Shown here: positions 11,070-21,643 of the stretch, piece after piece | Position numbering within the stretch: the stretch's first letter is position 1 | Layout: each line of letters begins with the position of its first letter | Origin: Cladocopium goreaui | Taxonomy: Eukaryota > Sar > Dinophyceae > Suessiales > Symbiodiniaceae | Length of the DNA stretch: 64,000 nucleotides | NCBI GenBank assembly: GCA_947184155.2 | Contig: CAMXCT020001115.1 | Coordinates: 109,323 to 173,322, forward strand | Reading direction: 5' to 3' | Position numbers and translations under genes: made by a program | The notes under the pieces: model-generated | Database searches by the model: none | Told to the model about the DNA's origin: nothing | What the model saw: the letters and a program-made list of their open reading frames with translations, nothing else

Positions 11070-11297
11070 ATGACCCAACAAAACGATGAGCAGCTTGAAA
11101 CTGATAAAACTGATCTCTCACAGCCATGGCAATCATTTCTTCAAGCCCCTCTGACACTGGTGCCGAGGACTCCAGTTGCTGTCGTTGAGCCTCGCTCTGA
11201 CATTTGTCCCTCGGTCGATCTTGGCTTTGACCCTGGGCCTCAAGGGCTTTTGCAGATCAGCCCTGGAGGAGTTGGGAACCTTGAGAGTTCATCCTGA
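11070..11297 (+). CDS. Open frame, possibly exon, product unknown
   Basis: A 75-codon frame whose second half is Pro/Val/Gly-rich (it reads TLVPRTPVAVVEPRSDICP) in a GC-elevated stretch. No clear splice pair or domain is seen. Confidence 0.25.
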   Translation: MTQQNDEQLETDKTDLSQPWQSFLQAPLTLVPRTPVAVVEPRSDICPSVDLGFDPGPQGLLQISPGGVGNLESSS

Positions 11298-11696
11298 ATT
11301 CTAGATGGGAATGTGTGGCTCAGTGCCTTGTGTCAAGAAAACTTTCCGCCCATACGAATGTTTCGGAACCATACGAAAATCAACCTATGGTACTCAGGTA
11401 CCATCTTTGCGTACGGGACGACCCAAGCCCAATGTGCAGCACCATGCAGCCTTGTGGGACTGAGGGAAGCGGTTGGTGTTCTGTCTTTGCTCAATATGTT
11501 GTTTGTCTTGTGTCATTGGACTCGTTGTTTTTTGGGTGGCTTGAAACCATATAACGGAAAGTCTTAAGTTTGGTGCCAACCTTCTAAATCCTATGTGCTG
11601 AAAAGCACTGCATTTGATACTATCGTTCTGCACTTGCAATCGTGCTGGCTCTTGGGGGGCCAACTGGCATTATTGTTGCGACTATGGCCGTCGTCC

Positions 11697-11733
<37 letters not shown>
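11697..11733. repeat. ATC trinucleotide microsatellite
   Basis: About a dozen ATC units just upstream of the exon at 11781. It gives poly-Ser, poly-His and poly-Ile shadow frames that are not genes. Confidence 0.95.
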
Positions 11734-11734
<1 letters not shown>

Positions 11735-11780
11735 CGCATTTCCCCGCAGAATTTCCACATGTCTTCCCTTCCAACTACAG

Positions 11781-11880
11781 TGTTGCCCTCTTGGTGCAGG
11801 ACCAGTTTCTTCCAAAAGACCCTGTGGATGTTCCGCTGAATGCTTCGGCGTTGTCCAACCGCCTGCAGGACCCTTGGATG
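11781..11880 (+). CDS. Internal exon of an unidentified gene
   Basis: Bounded by an AACTACAG acceptor and a consensus GTAAGA donor at 11881. In phase it reads VALLVQDQFLPKDPVDVPLN and onward to a final ...LQDPWM, 33 full codons. The splice context and even amino-acid use make this one of the better exons of the region. No family is recognised. A MITE of family A sits 84 bases downstream, in the presumed intron. Confidence 0.55.
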
Positions 11881-11964
11881 GTAAGAAGCGACACGACTAT
11901 AAGAAGTATTCGTCGCAGGGGGAGATCACGAAACAGATCGGTCTATCTTTCATCAGTTTTGTGT

Positions 11965-12070
11965 TACCCTCTGGTGAACTAACATAGCAATGGAAAATCA
12001 CCATTCTTAATGGGAAAATCCACTATAAATAGCCATTTTCCATTGCTATGTTAGTCATAACCAGAGGGTA
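11965..12070. mobile_element. MITE family A, copy 5
   Basis: A 106-base palindrome with exact TACCCTCTGG and CCAGAGGGTA ends and well-preserved CATAGCAATGGAAAAT arms. Confidence 0.85.
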
Positions 12071-12384
12071 CTTTTTTTGTTGCCACATTGGATTGAAAGG
12101 TATTTTTAGTCCCGTAATCTCCAAAGAGATGGTAAAGTATTTTACTAACTTCAATCCCCAAGTACTTTACCAACTTCTATCTTTTCATCCCCAATTAAAT
12201 GGGATATCTTCCAACTTAAATGGGATATCTTCCAACTTAAATGGGATTTTACCAACTTCTATCTTTTTGGGGATTCCGTAAAAAAGGACGTGATCTTCAC
12301 CGTGGTGGAGAAGGGATTGCCGCAGGTGGAATCTCGGTGAAAAAAGCCGGGAAAAGGTACCCTCAGCAGGGAAACAATTGGATT

Positions 12385-12512
12385 TAAACAGATGGGGATG
12401 GGTCAAAACCCTGGTACCTAGTGAACCCCAAAATAGCTGGTAAATGGATGTTGCTCCCACTAAAAATGTATCTATAGGTATTGACCCATACCCATATGGT
12501 GGTTTCCTAAGT
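12385..12512 (-). repeat. Dispersed repeat family B, copy 3 (inverted)
   Basis: Carries the complement of the family B blocks: GGGTCAAAACCCTGGTACC at its left and ATAGGTATTGACCCATAC further in. The opposite orientation to copies 1 and 2 argues for transposition rather than tandem duplication. Confidence 0.6.
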
Positions 12513-12549
12513 CCTGGGGGTACCCCTAGATGATCCATTTTTGGGTGGA

Positions 12550-13120
12550 TTTTCCACTATGAATCATCTATTTTAAGGGGTACCCATATGAATGGAAACC
12601 TCCATATGTGAATGAAGAAGAATATGGGAGAAGATCGGATTGATCTTTACCAGACATATGGGAACTGGAAAGAAATACATCATCTATCTTGGTTTTAAAG
12701 CAGCAAGGATAGGGGAGGACGGGGGATGTTGGAAACAAGAGTAAGGGGTCATGTTGCATTTGATACATACAAAGTTGCATACTTATGGGGCACGAATGGG
12801 CCCACAATCCTAATTAGACTTGAAGCTTGGCGCCGCAATGATCATTGTCATTGTTGGGGCAGAGCACTTGGATTGAAAGTTCCTTGAATGGTTCGAGCGT
12901 AAAGGACATAACCAGTTAGTGCCATGTGTACCCACATATCCATCCCTTGAAATTTTGGAGTCCCCAAACCTGCTGTGTGACCGGAAGTGCTGCCCCAAAA
13001 GCTTCCAAGGACATCGATCTGCCTCCAGGGCTCATCCTTGGGGTGGAAGGCGGGGTGATGACTTGGACGAACGAGAGATCTGCCGTGAATCAGAAAGCAT
13101 CCGAAACTCTGTGCAGCAAA
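12550..13120. other. No supported gene
   Basis: Several frames of 60-90 codons on both strands overlap between 12810 and 13195, but none has a motif or a persuasive splice pair, and the two strands are equally open. A coding exon here cannot be excluded. Confidence 0.4.
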
Positions 13121-13122
13121 TC

Positions 13123-13220
13123 TCAATGGATTGGTTTAAGGGAAAATCTACAGGAAACCATGGTTTTTACCATTAGATATGGGGGTTTCCTGTAAATTTT
13201 CCCTTAAACCAATCCATTGA
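13123..13220. mobile_element. 98-bp palindromic MITE with AAATC target duplication
   Basis: The left arm starts TCAATGGATTGGTTTAAGGG and its complement closes the element at 13220. The arms pair over about 37 bases with very few mismatches. Both flanks are AAATC (13118-13122 and 13221-13225), which looks like a 5-base target-site duplication. The high arm identity suggests a young insertion. Confidence 0.8.
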
Positions 13221-14470
13221 AAATCAGATGCACAAATTTCCCCAACTTGACTTAATCCAGCTGTGGTCGTCCCAATCAGACGGAATTTTTTCGAATCTCG
13301 GAGTCACATCCGCTGGTAGGTGAGGAGCCTGATGAATTGGAACCAAAGAAGTGTTCCAAGGCCCCTTGGAAACAGCTTGCTCCAATGGGATGACAATGGG
13401 ATGAGTTCTGAAAAACACGCCTTTAAGAAAATTGGACACGGTTTCACCAACAAGGACAATAAAATCATGAAAGCATTCATACCAGCCGGCACAACTTGTT
13501 TTTGTTCATGTGTTTTCAACACGTCCTGGTTTCCGACACCGATTTCTTCAATCCAGAGGTCCCATGATGTCCAAAAATCACCAGGAAGAAGAGTTCCAGG
13601 GAGACCGTGAGTTGGCGGGCGGTTTGGTCCGGGGGCCCGCCACGAAGATTTCGGGGGTTCCATAGTGGAGATCCCCAATAGCTGGATGGTTTACATGGAA
13701 AATCCCATGGAAAATCCTCTGAAAATGATGAAATCATGTACCAATGTGTACCCGTATTTCAGGAAACCTCCAAATGGTGGATGTTTGCCGAAGATGGTGC
13801 ATTTATGCGTCCCGAGGTGCAGTTCTTTTACGAGTTCAAGAACACAGTAAATCTGTGCGCCAGGGACCCTAGGAGCCCCTAATCCCGTGTGGACAGTGTG
13901 GACGGCCATGGTGAAGAATCTTGAGGAAATCATCACTTGTTTGATTTGTTTGTCAAACTCATGTTGATTGGTTCCATTCCCGGCTTGATAGAAAAACTTA
14001 TTGCTGCATATCCGAGATATTTGCACAACTGTCTTGAGCTACACTTGGCCAGTAATAGGGGTTAAGCCACAGATCGGCACATTTCCAAAAGAGGGAGCTC
14101 AAGAGCCGCCACCGTTGTTGGTTTGCCATACCCGTCGTTCTGCGATAGGTTAATAGGTTAATATTCAAGTGCTAACAATGCTGATATATTGTGCTATTTC
14201 TCCAAATGGGTTGTCATTGGCTATTTCCCTCTAAATCTCCTTGTCAAGATGTATCCTCATTAGGAACATCTAGATCCCGAAACTGTGGATGGGACAATTA
14301 TCAAAGCTGGTGAATATCAACTAAAATAGGAGATATATATACATATATATATAAGCTACATTAATATCATTGATAATGACCCCAAAAACATGTAGAAAAG
14401 TATTTTTCTGTACTGTCCTATGTTTCGAATTCCATCTTTTTTGGTGTTTTTTTCCAAATGATCCTCAAAG

Positions 14471-14658
14471 ACCCCTTTAAAACGAAACCAGACCCGTTCC
14501 TTGGCGAGGTCCTCTTTCGCAATCGCGCCATGGCGACCATCGCCAGGGGCACCTGGGGAGACTTCGGGAAGGCTCGTGTGGTGGGCTTTCCACCCGCACG
14601 GCAGATGGAAATGGAGGCGCTGCACTCGGGCCTTTGTACAGTGTGGGACCCCCCAGTT
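14471..14658 (+). CDS. Internal exon of an unidentified gene
   Basis: Runs from a CTCAAAG acceptor to a consensus GTAAGT donor at 14659. The frame reads ...LGEVLFRNRAMATIARG... and ends ...LCTVWDPPV. It is GC-rich and free of stops over about 62 codons, with a normal protein composition. No domain is recognised. The donor is immediately followed by a TAACTATAG repeat, so a transposable sequence has landed within bases of a splice site. Confidence 0.55.
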
Positions 14659-14659
14659 G

Positions 14660-14740
14660 TAAGTTGGTTTATAAACCCCCATAACTATAGTTATTTGCGT
14701 ACCATAAACCATAGTTATTGGAGTTATAAACCAACCTAGC
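14660..14740. repeat. Dispersed TAACTATAG-rich repeat (copy 2)
   Basis: Contains TATAAACCCCCATAACTATAG and TTATTGGAGTTATAAACC, so it reads as a hairpin with GGTTTATAA ends. It shares its blocks with bases 1-70. It is inserted at the 5' edge of the presumed intron after the exon at 14471. Confidence 0.6.
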
Positions 14741-15087
14741 TATCTTGGGGGCCCCACATTGTATGACTGTATATAACTGTGTATAACTGTAATTGTTTAA
14801 CTGTTCCATCATGTGAATATGACCTGACTCCAAAAGAGTGTGAGTTGCCTGTTTCACCACCAGTTGGATTTTCTTTGGGTCATTACAGCTACCAGAATTG
14901 TCCTGTGAAAGTCGAGTTGCCCCAACTTGAACATAGCTGCAGCTACTTGCTATTTGCCACTGGGTAGATGAAGGGAGATTTTCTTCTTTGCAGCAGCAAG
15001 TTGATTGGTGTCTGATCATGTTCCAATCCAGAACATGGAAAAAGACGAGAATATCCGTAGATGCCAATTCTCACATTCATCGTACAG

Positions 15088-15153
15088 AGCTGCGCGCTGC
15101 GCCAGGGGGATAGCGTTCTCTCCTTGGCCCAGGCCAGGTGCTTTTTCGGCCTC
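15088..15153 (+). CDS. Small internal exon (22 codons), gene unidentified
   Basis: Lies between CGTACAG and a consensus GTAAGA donor at 15154. In phase it reads SCALRQGDSVLSLAQARCFF. The length is a multiple of three and both sites are strong. The product is unknown. It is the last clear + strand exon before the LINE insertion. Confidence 0.5.
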
Positions 15154-15215
15154 GTAAGACTTTCAGACTCGGTAAATTCAGTAGATATGGGGAGAGAGAT
15201 CTTTGTTTTGGTTTT

Positions 15216-15304
15216 ACCATGGGAAATGGCCCATAGAAATAGAGGTTTACCTATTAAAAATGGGTGGATCTTTCCATGGCTATGTTAGCCATAACCAGAT
15301 GGTA
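15216..15304. repeat. MITE family A, degenerate copy 6
   Basis: The right half (CATGGCTATGTTAGCCATAACC) is clear and ends CCAGATGGTA. The left end is eroded. Confidence 0.5.
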
Positions 15305-15377
15305 CGATTTCAGTCACTTTTTTGCTGTGTCATCCTGCAAGAATCATGCTCACTCTTTCCCAAACCAAAACGCCATC

Positions 15378-15484
15378 TACCCTCTGGTATTTTGTTACAT
15401 AGCTATTGAAAATTGCCCATTTATAGTTGATTTACCTATTAAATATGGTGATTTTCCATAGCTATGTTAGTTTACCAGAGGGTA
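15378..15484. mobile_element. MITE family A, copy 7, cut by the LINE duplication
   Basis: A full palindrome with TACCCTCTGG and CCAGAGGGTA ends. Its last ~15 bases, with the downstream flank, are repeated at 23962 on the far side of the LINE, so this MITE was in place before the retrotransposon inserted. Confidence 0.85.
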
Positions 15485-15660
15485 ATGACTTGTTCCGTTT
15501 TCAAAAAGTGATCGAAGATGATTAAGAAAATATCATCCGCAGAAACCTTTGGAAAACGACGGTGCAATGGTGCATCTAAACTTATCGCACATTTCTACAC
15601 ACACAGATATCTATATATATATAGAGAGAGAGAGATCCTATCCTATCCTATACCATACAT
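15469..15660 (+). repeat. Direct repeat flanking the LINE (left copy)
   Basis: From TAGTTTACCAGAGGG through ATGACTTGTTCCG, ATATCATCCGCAGAAA and ACTTATCGCACATTTCTACA to a TCCTA microsatellite. The same order at about 90% identity is found at 23962-24145. The pair brackets the retrotransposon and is best read as an unusually long target-site duplication. Confidence 0.8.
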
Positions 15661-15713
15661 ATACATATACATATACACATACATATAGACAGAGACATAT
15701 ACATATACATATA

Positions 15714-15751
15714 CATTCCTTTCCTTTCCTTTCCTTTCCTTTCCTTTCCTG
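15714..15751 (-). repeat. GGAAA simple-repeat tail of the LINE
   Basis: On the + strand this is TTCCT repeated seven to eight times. On the element's own strand it follows the last ORF by about 50 bases, as a 3' microsatellite tail. Confidence 0.75.
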
Positions 15752-15799
15752 TCATGTTGCTGCATCAGATGCTTGGAACATGCAGTGCCGGAGTCCTGA

Positions 15800-16735
15800 C
15801 TATACCTTGATCTGCACATAGTGATCAGGCTGTACAGTAGTGCGATCAACAAACTCAAAGGACAACATCGGCACAAAAGCTTCGAGCAAGGGATCCACCC
15901 ATTGCCCATGGCACCCTCCTTTAAGGGCAAAGTCAGCGATACTAGTCGCCAGGGCCTCATTCAAGGCTTCGGGATACACTTTGGCAATCGATGTTCTGAA
16001 CGCACCTTGTGAATCATGGCCTGCCAGCGCCTGATGCCAACCCCGAGGATGATGACAACGGCCATGAGAGCCCAAAGACATAGTGTTGCTGACCATTTTC
16101 GGCGATCGGATGAGCAGGAGCGTCGTGGGCTTGCGCGCCGGGCAATGGTAAACGCACTGGTCAAATGTAATCACTTGAGTGCACTCCAATCGGCGCAGCA
16201 GCCGAGCCACCTTCGAAGCCCAAATGGACGAGAGACGGAGTCGCGCCGCCCATGCCGGGAAGGCCGGGTGCTCGACAAACGCGCATCCACCAATTCGCGC
16301 TGCAAGGACCACCATCGTGAAGACAAAGTGCATGAGAGCGCTTCCCACCTGTGTTTGCAGCCAACCGCGCTTCGAGTTCCATGGGAGGCCAGAAAGATGG
16401 TCATAGGAACGCAATGGCGGAGGTCCATCAGGCAGAAGTCGGGCGGCACGAAAAGTTTCACAAGGTGGGCCACCACCCACACCGCAAATGGCCCCACTAA
16501 GCAAACGATCTTGCCACCATCGTTGATTTGCCTTCGACGTAAGGTCCCCATCTTCATTCCGCAAGCAGTAGTCAATGGAGAGACAAAACAGCCGCGTGGC
16601 TCCTTGCACCCAATGGTTTTCGATGCAAGCCTGCAGATCCCCTTGTCGCCTATAGCCTTCAAGAAATTTACAAAACAAAGGGTGCGTATGTGCAACATCG
16701 CATGGAGCTTGGCTAAGCCCTGCATGGCATAGCAA
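15800..16735 (-). pseudogene. LINE C-terminal C5-cytosine-methyltransferase-like domain
   Basis: A 311-codon frame. It holds GGPPCETFRAARLL (the Pro-Cys loop typical of C5 DNA methyltransferases) at about 16452-16495, then FVEHPAFPAWAARL, QCVYHCPARKPTTLLLIR and a C-terminal helix-rich part ending near 15800. The order (PPC loop, acidic-His-Pro motif, Gln-Cys and Lys-Pro-Thr motifs) is what one expects for a compact methyltransferase fold, but an AdoMet-binding FxGxG motif is not obvious. Upstream, two frameshifts (about 16720-16860) separate it from the finger domain, so it is part of the broken LINE polyprotein. Catalytic activity is not implied. Confidence 0.6.
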
Positions 16736-16860
16736 TCATTTTCACACGCAAGTAGCCACAAGATTGCAGTACAAAGCTCAATGGCTCATCGGCTGGTGTT
16801 GGCAGTACCTCAGGGTTGTTTCTCGGGCTTGCAGGAACATCGCAATGACCAGCAAGAGCT

Positions 16861-17448
16861 TCAAACATAGGCCCCAACGTCAGGAGGTCGTCTCTCCGAC
16901 CAGCGACGGAGCATAACCGCAGCCTTCAGAGAGTCTGCAGGTGGGAGCTCAGGCCCCAAACACTTGCGAGCAGGGCGAGCCGCCTTTGTACAAAACCAAC
17001 CTTGGCCCTTCATGGTCCTAGCATGTTCAGCATCGTCCTGGTTGAGCTGCAAGATAGTCTCCTCAGGGAGCGGTGGAAAACATGCACGTAGCGATCCAAG
17101 CAAGAAGGCATTGTTTGTAAATGGGCCATCAATCGGCTTCGCTGGTGAAAAATGCGACAACAGCAGGGACAAGTCCCATGTTGCACCAAATTTAAGCGCG
17201 GTATTATGAGCTTTTGTGGCATGAACGGCAAGCGCCTTCCTTGAAGCGAAGACCATCTCACACTTCTCACGCGCCCATGGCTCAATAGGGGGCTTGGCTG
17301 CGTCCAGCTCTGCCAGGGCATCGTCCCGCAGAAGCTGATTCTCAATACCTTTCTCCCGCACCAGCTCTTGGGCAACTGCACGTCTGTAGGCAAGGCAAGC
17401 CGCTTTTGCACGTGTGATGAAAACCATACCACCGTTCAGCAAGAGCAA
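16861..17448 (-). pseudogene. LINE polyprotein segment with C2H2-like zinc fingers
   Basis: The frame holds CEMVFASRKALAVHATKAH (Cys and paired His of a finger whose first Cys is lost). In a second minus frame over the same region, TCPCCCRIFHQRSRLMAHLQ, followed by MPSC, supplies a second finger. The switch of frames between the two fingers shows an indel. It sits directly after the RT, where nucleic-acid-binding fingers are common in LINEs. The frame closes with TGA near 16861, and coding similarity resumes in another frame. Confidence 0.6.
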
Positions 17449-17757
17449 TCAAGGACCACCACTCCTCCAGGTTGGCCTCAGGTGAGGGCAATTTGGAAGG
17501 GCACCACAGCGCTGTACCAACCATGCCAGTGAGGTACGGAGTGACCCAATCCAAGAATCTGGAGCATTACTGAGGTCGTGCAAAAGATTCCACAATACAC
17601 CAGGCCGGGGCAATGGCGTAGCGAAGGCGATTGACATGGAGCTGATCACCAGGCGCCAAAAAACACCAATCAGGCCGCATAGGGTGCCTGCAGAAAACTG
17701 AAATGGTGCGATGCCATCTAAAAAGGGCTTAGCTAGCAGAGCAACCATCATGCGCAT
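17449..17757 (-). pseudogene. LINE post-RT linker (thumb region)
   Basis: A 102-codon minus frame between the RT palm and the finger domain, in a different frame from the palm. It is hydrophobic in its first half and Trp-rich later (WIGSLRTSLAWLVQRCG). The position suggests the RT thumb or connection segment. No diagnostic motif is visible. Confidence 0.45.
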
Positions 17758-18568
17758 GCTGGCTTCCCATTCTTGTAGAACTCGAGGAGAGCTTCGTGAG
17801 CACGTGCATGTTGTAGGTCAATTTAGAGACCACCAGTGACTGCATCACTTGCACCTTGGTAGCAAGAGCCACCGCTTTCTTCCTGAAGAATGGACGGACC
17901 AAGGGTCCCCATGCTTGCTTGGCTGCTGTAATGCAGTCACGGATGGCATGGCGCGGTTGAGCATCAGCATGAACCCAACCACCGAGGTGTCGATAGATCT
18001 GAACCACCCACAGTGAGTGGGACTGAGCGGAAATGTCCACTGGGAGGAGGTGGTCCTGATCTGCAAGCCTAATCTTGGCCTGCCAGGCGGCAAGACCCCG
18101 ATGCGCAGCAGCGGCATGTACAGCTTGAAGGGCGCTAGTAGCCAGCGCAAACATGCCATCAATGTCAGGAGCCCGTACAAGAACGGCTACGTCATCGACA
18201 AAGGCCACTTCGCAGAAAGCATGATCGGCCACGGCTTCAGTGAGCAGCAAGTCACTAATAGGAGCACCGCTTCCTAGCCACGTTGCTTGAGAGCTTGCGC
18301 ACATGGTGTTGGTCATGTCCTTCATAATGATTACCATGAGTAAATTGAATAGAATGTCTCCAACTGGATCACCAGGACGCGTGCCACGTGAGTCAACGCA
18401 ACTTCTGGCAGACCATCCATCCAGCTCAAAGAAAGTGCCGCGGAAGAGGTCCGTGAGCAGCGCCCCAACATGTTTGGTGAGTCCACTTGTCGCCACATCA
18501 TCTTGTGCATGAGATAGGAGCTGATGCAGTTCAGCCGGAGAGACCCCAAGCCGATGCATGGCAATCAA
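17729..18568 (-). pseudogene. LINE reverse transcriptase, palm
   Basis: A 280-codon frame with the RT signatures in order: SRGTRPGDPVGDILFNLLM (template-binding block), CEVAFVDDVAVLVRAPDI (the catalytic [FY]xDD box, near 18191-18202) and YRHLGGWVH (the following Leu-Gly-Gly block). The two adjacent aspartates are intact. The upstream motif A (FVDFKSALYTV, about 18620-18655) is in another frame, so at least one indel inactivates the protein. The family is non-LTR RT of the APE-containing type. Confidence 0.85.
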
Positions 18569-18969
18569 AAATCATACAGGTGGTGTCATCAAGGTGGTCA
18601 GAGAACAAGCCTTGACGAATCACTGTGTACAAGGCAGATTTAAAGTCCACAAACAAGCCGCCGACGGTCGTCTGCGAGCATGTGCAGATTCGAAATGTTG
18701 CTGCACCAGCAAATGCGGCGTGTCAGAGCTGCAACCTTTACGACCACCTGGCTGATGGGTTTGTGCCACACCTCAACCAGATGGTCCCTCAGCACTGAGT
18801 GGTAGAGCTTAGTGACAAAGTTGCTGACGAAGATGGAACGATAACCAGTGGGTTCAGAACGTGCTGATTTGCCCTTGTGAAGGGGAATAAGCCGCCCACC
18901 GCGCCAACAATCAGGCTCACGCGCATGAAGTGCAGTTTTCGTTGTAGGGGCTGCCACATGCTGAATCAT
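18569..18969 (-). pseudogene. LINE reverse transcriptase, fingers and motif A
   Basis: The frame at 18640-18969 holds GGRLIPLHKGKSARSEPTG and YRSIFVSNFVTKLYHSVLRD, the usual Lys-Gly and Tyr-Arg-x-Ile fingers motifs of non-LTR RTs. After a frame change, FVDFKSALYTVIRQGLF supplies catalytic aspartate 1. In-frame stops and frame changes between these blocks show decay. Confidence 0.75.
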
Positions 18970-19486
18970 AGGAAGGGCACCTGTTTTGAAAATCTCGGCA
19001 GGAAGGCCATCAGGGCCCGGCCCGGTGCCTTGCCTCGCTTCATCTTGCGGACTTTGGCAGCAGGCTGGTCGCTTGTCGGGGTGGCTGCAAGGTCTAAGTG
19101 CTCTTCAGGAAGGCCCAGACAGGCCGGCATAAGGCGCTGCAACGCCTCTCTAGTCATAGGCAAGCTTCCTTCAACAGCTGCTGTTGTAGAAAAGAAGTGA
19201 TTGGCTTGCCATCTGGGTCCTTCAACAGGGGAAGTGGACGGCCCAGGCCACCCCTGTGACAAGCACGTCCCCCAAGACGACTGAGAAGCTGATAAACTGA
19301 ACGGAAGTCATGCAAGGGTGCATCTTGGGCAAGCCAGTCAACAAGGTCAGCATAGAACTGGCTCTGGTCAGCTTGAACTTTGCCACGTACCATTTTTTCC
19401 AGGCATCGAAGTTCATGTTTGATGTCATCATCTTGGAGGGGCTTCAGAGAGACGAGGCCTAGAGCGTTCACCTTGCCTCTTGACAA
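18966..19486 (-). pseudogene. LINE segment between endonuclease and RT
   Basis: Two overlapping minus frames (19154-19486 and 18966-19262) give an alpha-helical, Leu/Arg-rich linker (DLVDWLAQDAPLHDFRSVYQ; KVRKMKRGKAPGRAL). KRGKAPGRAL resembles the 'K..KA.G.D' start of many LINE RT domains. The frame change near 19200 is another disabling indel. Confidence 0.6.
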
Positions 19487-20490
19487 AGTGCTGCCGAGCT
19501 AAGTGCATGACATCGTGTTGAAATTGTTCGGCATGGTCATTGATATGGACTGTCCAGCTTGGTATCCGCATCGTGGTAAGTGCTGCTTGAAATTCACGGC
19601 AACGCTGTGGATCCAAAAAGGCACATCGATCCCATTGATGTTGACGAATGGGTGACTGAACATGCCACCATCCAGAGTGTTGAAGACAAACTGGGACATG
19701 ATCTTCATGAGCAAAACCAGCATCGTGAGCTTGGTCAGTCCAAGAAGCAGTGCACCATTGTAGCGCCAACTCACTGCAAAGAACATAGTCACGACGAAGG
19801 TGATACCCACGAGGGTGTGTCCATGTGGCATGAGGAGCATAGTGACACCACTCCATAGTAGTGGGAGCAAACAAATGGCCCTCCGTGGTGGACTTTTCAG
19901 AGAGAAGGCCCTGGTCATTGGTGCGTTCACTACCATGATCATCGAAATGAGCCCCAGCATAAGAGGCTAGCGGTGCGTTGGCATCGATGAAGAGCCACGT
20001 CATGGGAGCGAGCTCTGCGGCACGCAAAATTTCGGCAGTACGAGACCACCTATCTTCAATCTCCTCAATACTATTTTGTTGGCTGCGACATGGTGCGTCC
20101 AGAACAACGAAAGAACAGCTCATAGTCTGACCATGTAAATGGACGACAAGACATCGTGGGTCAGCCATGGAGACCACAGGTCTCAATTGGGCAAAAGACA
20201 CTGAGTGATCTTGGGCACGCATAAATGGAAGGCTTTTGTGAAGCCAAAGTTCACATCCACCATGAGGAGCACCACGAGTCGTCAGAGCGCCCGAAGCTAA
20301 GATGTTGTAATGTGTAGTGGCGTAACGCCCTTCAGCACGTCGAGACTCTTGCAGCCCAACCACTGCAATTCCTTGCTGATGCCGTTGTTGATCAAGGCGC
20401 TCAGCACGTGAAGATGCTGATTCTTGGGGCAACCAATCTCCATCTCGTGACAAAGCAAGCACATTTGCCGTAGCAACTGTAAAATCAATG
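19428..20490 (-). pseudogene. LINE apurinic-like endonuclease (EEP family) domain
   Basis: This 344-codon minus frame has the endonuclease/exonuclease/phosphatase layout: an N-terminal ATANVLALSRD strand, GIAVVGLQESR with the catalytic Glu, WLFIDANAPLASYAG with the Asp-x-Asn pair, RRDYVLCSELA, and HEDHVPVCL with the terminal Asp-His. In APE-type LINEs this enzyme nicks the target DNA to prime reverse transcription. The frame itself is nearly full length, but it is out of frame with its neighbours. This is the best-preserved domain of the element. Confidence 0.85.
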
Positions 20491-21083
20491 CGATGCTATT
20501 TGCTCCTCATGGGTGTCAGTAACATGATGAGGATGAGCAGTGCGCCGCAAGGAAGGCTGAGTTTCCAGCTGGTTGTGACCCCTGCAGGGGGCAAGCAGTG
20601 CTGAAAACAATGGCTGCAACGAGGCCCAGTCGATATCACCAGAGCCAACTGCTTTGTGACATAGGTGAAAATCAATGCACCCAACTCCAGTGCCAGAAGC
20701 CAAAGCCTGACGCGCCAATGAGTCGGCCAGGTCATTCCAAGGATGTGCAGTGTGGCCTCAAACTTCAAGGCATGAGCCACCTGCCTGGGCAAACCACTGG
20801 CCTAACCACCGGGCAACAGCAACCAATTTTGTGGTGCGGAGGGCAAGACCAGGTGGACGTGGACAGCATCGCGCTCAATGTGAGCCGCAACAGAGGCCAT
20901 GATCTCAGCCGAAAAATTGTCGGGATGAGCTTCGCCAATCCATTGGGGAGAGCTGTGGTTGAGTTCAATTAGTCCTGACAGCGCACCCATGATGGAAGGG
21001 AACCCCCTCCAATCATATTCAATGGCAACAACACTCCAAGCCACATTGGTGCCACGCGCTGATCCGTCAACATAAAGAGCCAT
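20485..21083 (-). pseudogene. LINE RNase H-like domain, upstream of the endonuclease
   Basis: The minus frame 20802-21083 starts ALYVDGSARGTNVAWSVV (the strand-1 Asp of RNase H), with FSAEIMASVAAH (the helix Glu). After a frame change, the frame ending at 20485 has PWNDLADSLARQA (the Asn-Asp-x-x-Ala-Asp block). Three acidic positions in this order define the RNase H type I fold. In textbook RNase H-bearing LINEs this domain follows the RT; here it precedes the endonuclease. The frames are broken, so it is inactive. Confidence 0.7.
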
Positions 21084-21640
21084 CTTGTTGGCGAGGCATG
21101 AAGAGTGGCAGCTTTCAAATCAAGAGCCTCAGGCAAAGATACAAAGCCTAGCTTCATCTCATCAATGTATTGATTCCAATAGTAAAGCAGCTCCGGGTAA
21201 TTGGGATCACAATGATCTTGGGCAGGAGGTGGAGGAATCGCAGCATCCAATGACAAAATAACTGGAGCTGATGTGAAGGGTTGTGGTAGCGGAGGCATCT
21301 GGAGCATGGCAGCGTCCTCAACGTCCTCCTCTCGATGTACCACTGTTTCAGGTAGGAGGTCAATTTCAAGGATATCTCCATTTCCAATCTGCGCGGGCTG
21401 GATGGCAGGGAAGACTTGGTCATGCCTGCGCACACGGCATGGTCCGTGTAGGCCGTGGAAGATGCGCTATTAGGATGTCGGCAGTGGAGACCCTGCGCGC
21501 CATGCAGTGCATGCATTGAAGCAGGACTGGTCCATCTGGTTGTTGCATCACTGCACGGACCAGCACAGAGGCATGGTCTGGCTCAGCACGTTGTGTGAGC
21601 AAAAGGTTAGCGCGGTGGGTCAGGATCAACAAGTGAGAAA
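21084..21640 (-). pseudogene. LINE ORF linker region
   Basis: Minus frames 20969-21433 and 21420-21644 read HLLILTHRANLLLTQRAEP and PAIQPAQIGNGDILEIDLLP, separated by an indel. They join the ORF1-like part to the RNase H domain. No catalytic motif is seen. The segment borders the inverted block that begins near 21645. Confidence 0.5.
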
Positions 21641-21643
21641 TCA

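Noticed and set aside
11591..11815. Poly-Asp minus frame and poly-Ser/His/Ile + frames
   Set aside because: They come from an ATC microsatellite; only the exon downstream at 11781 is supported.
16016..16732. 238-codon + strand frame
   Set aside because: It lies antisense to the methyltransferase-like LINE domain, whose motifs are clear on the minus strand.
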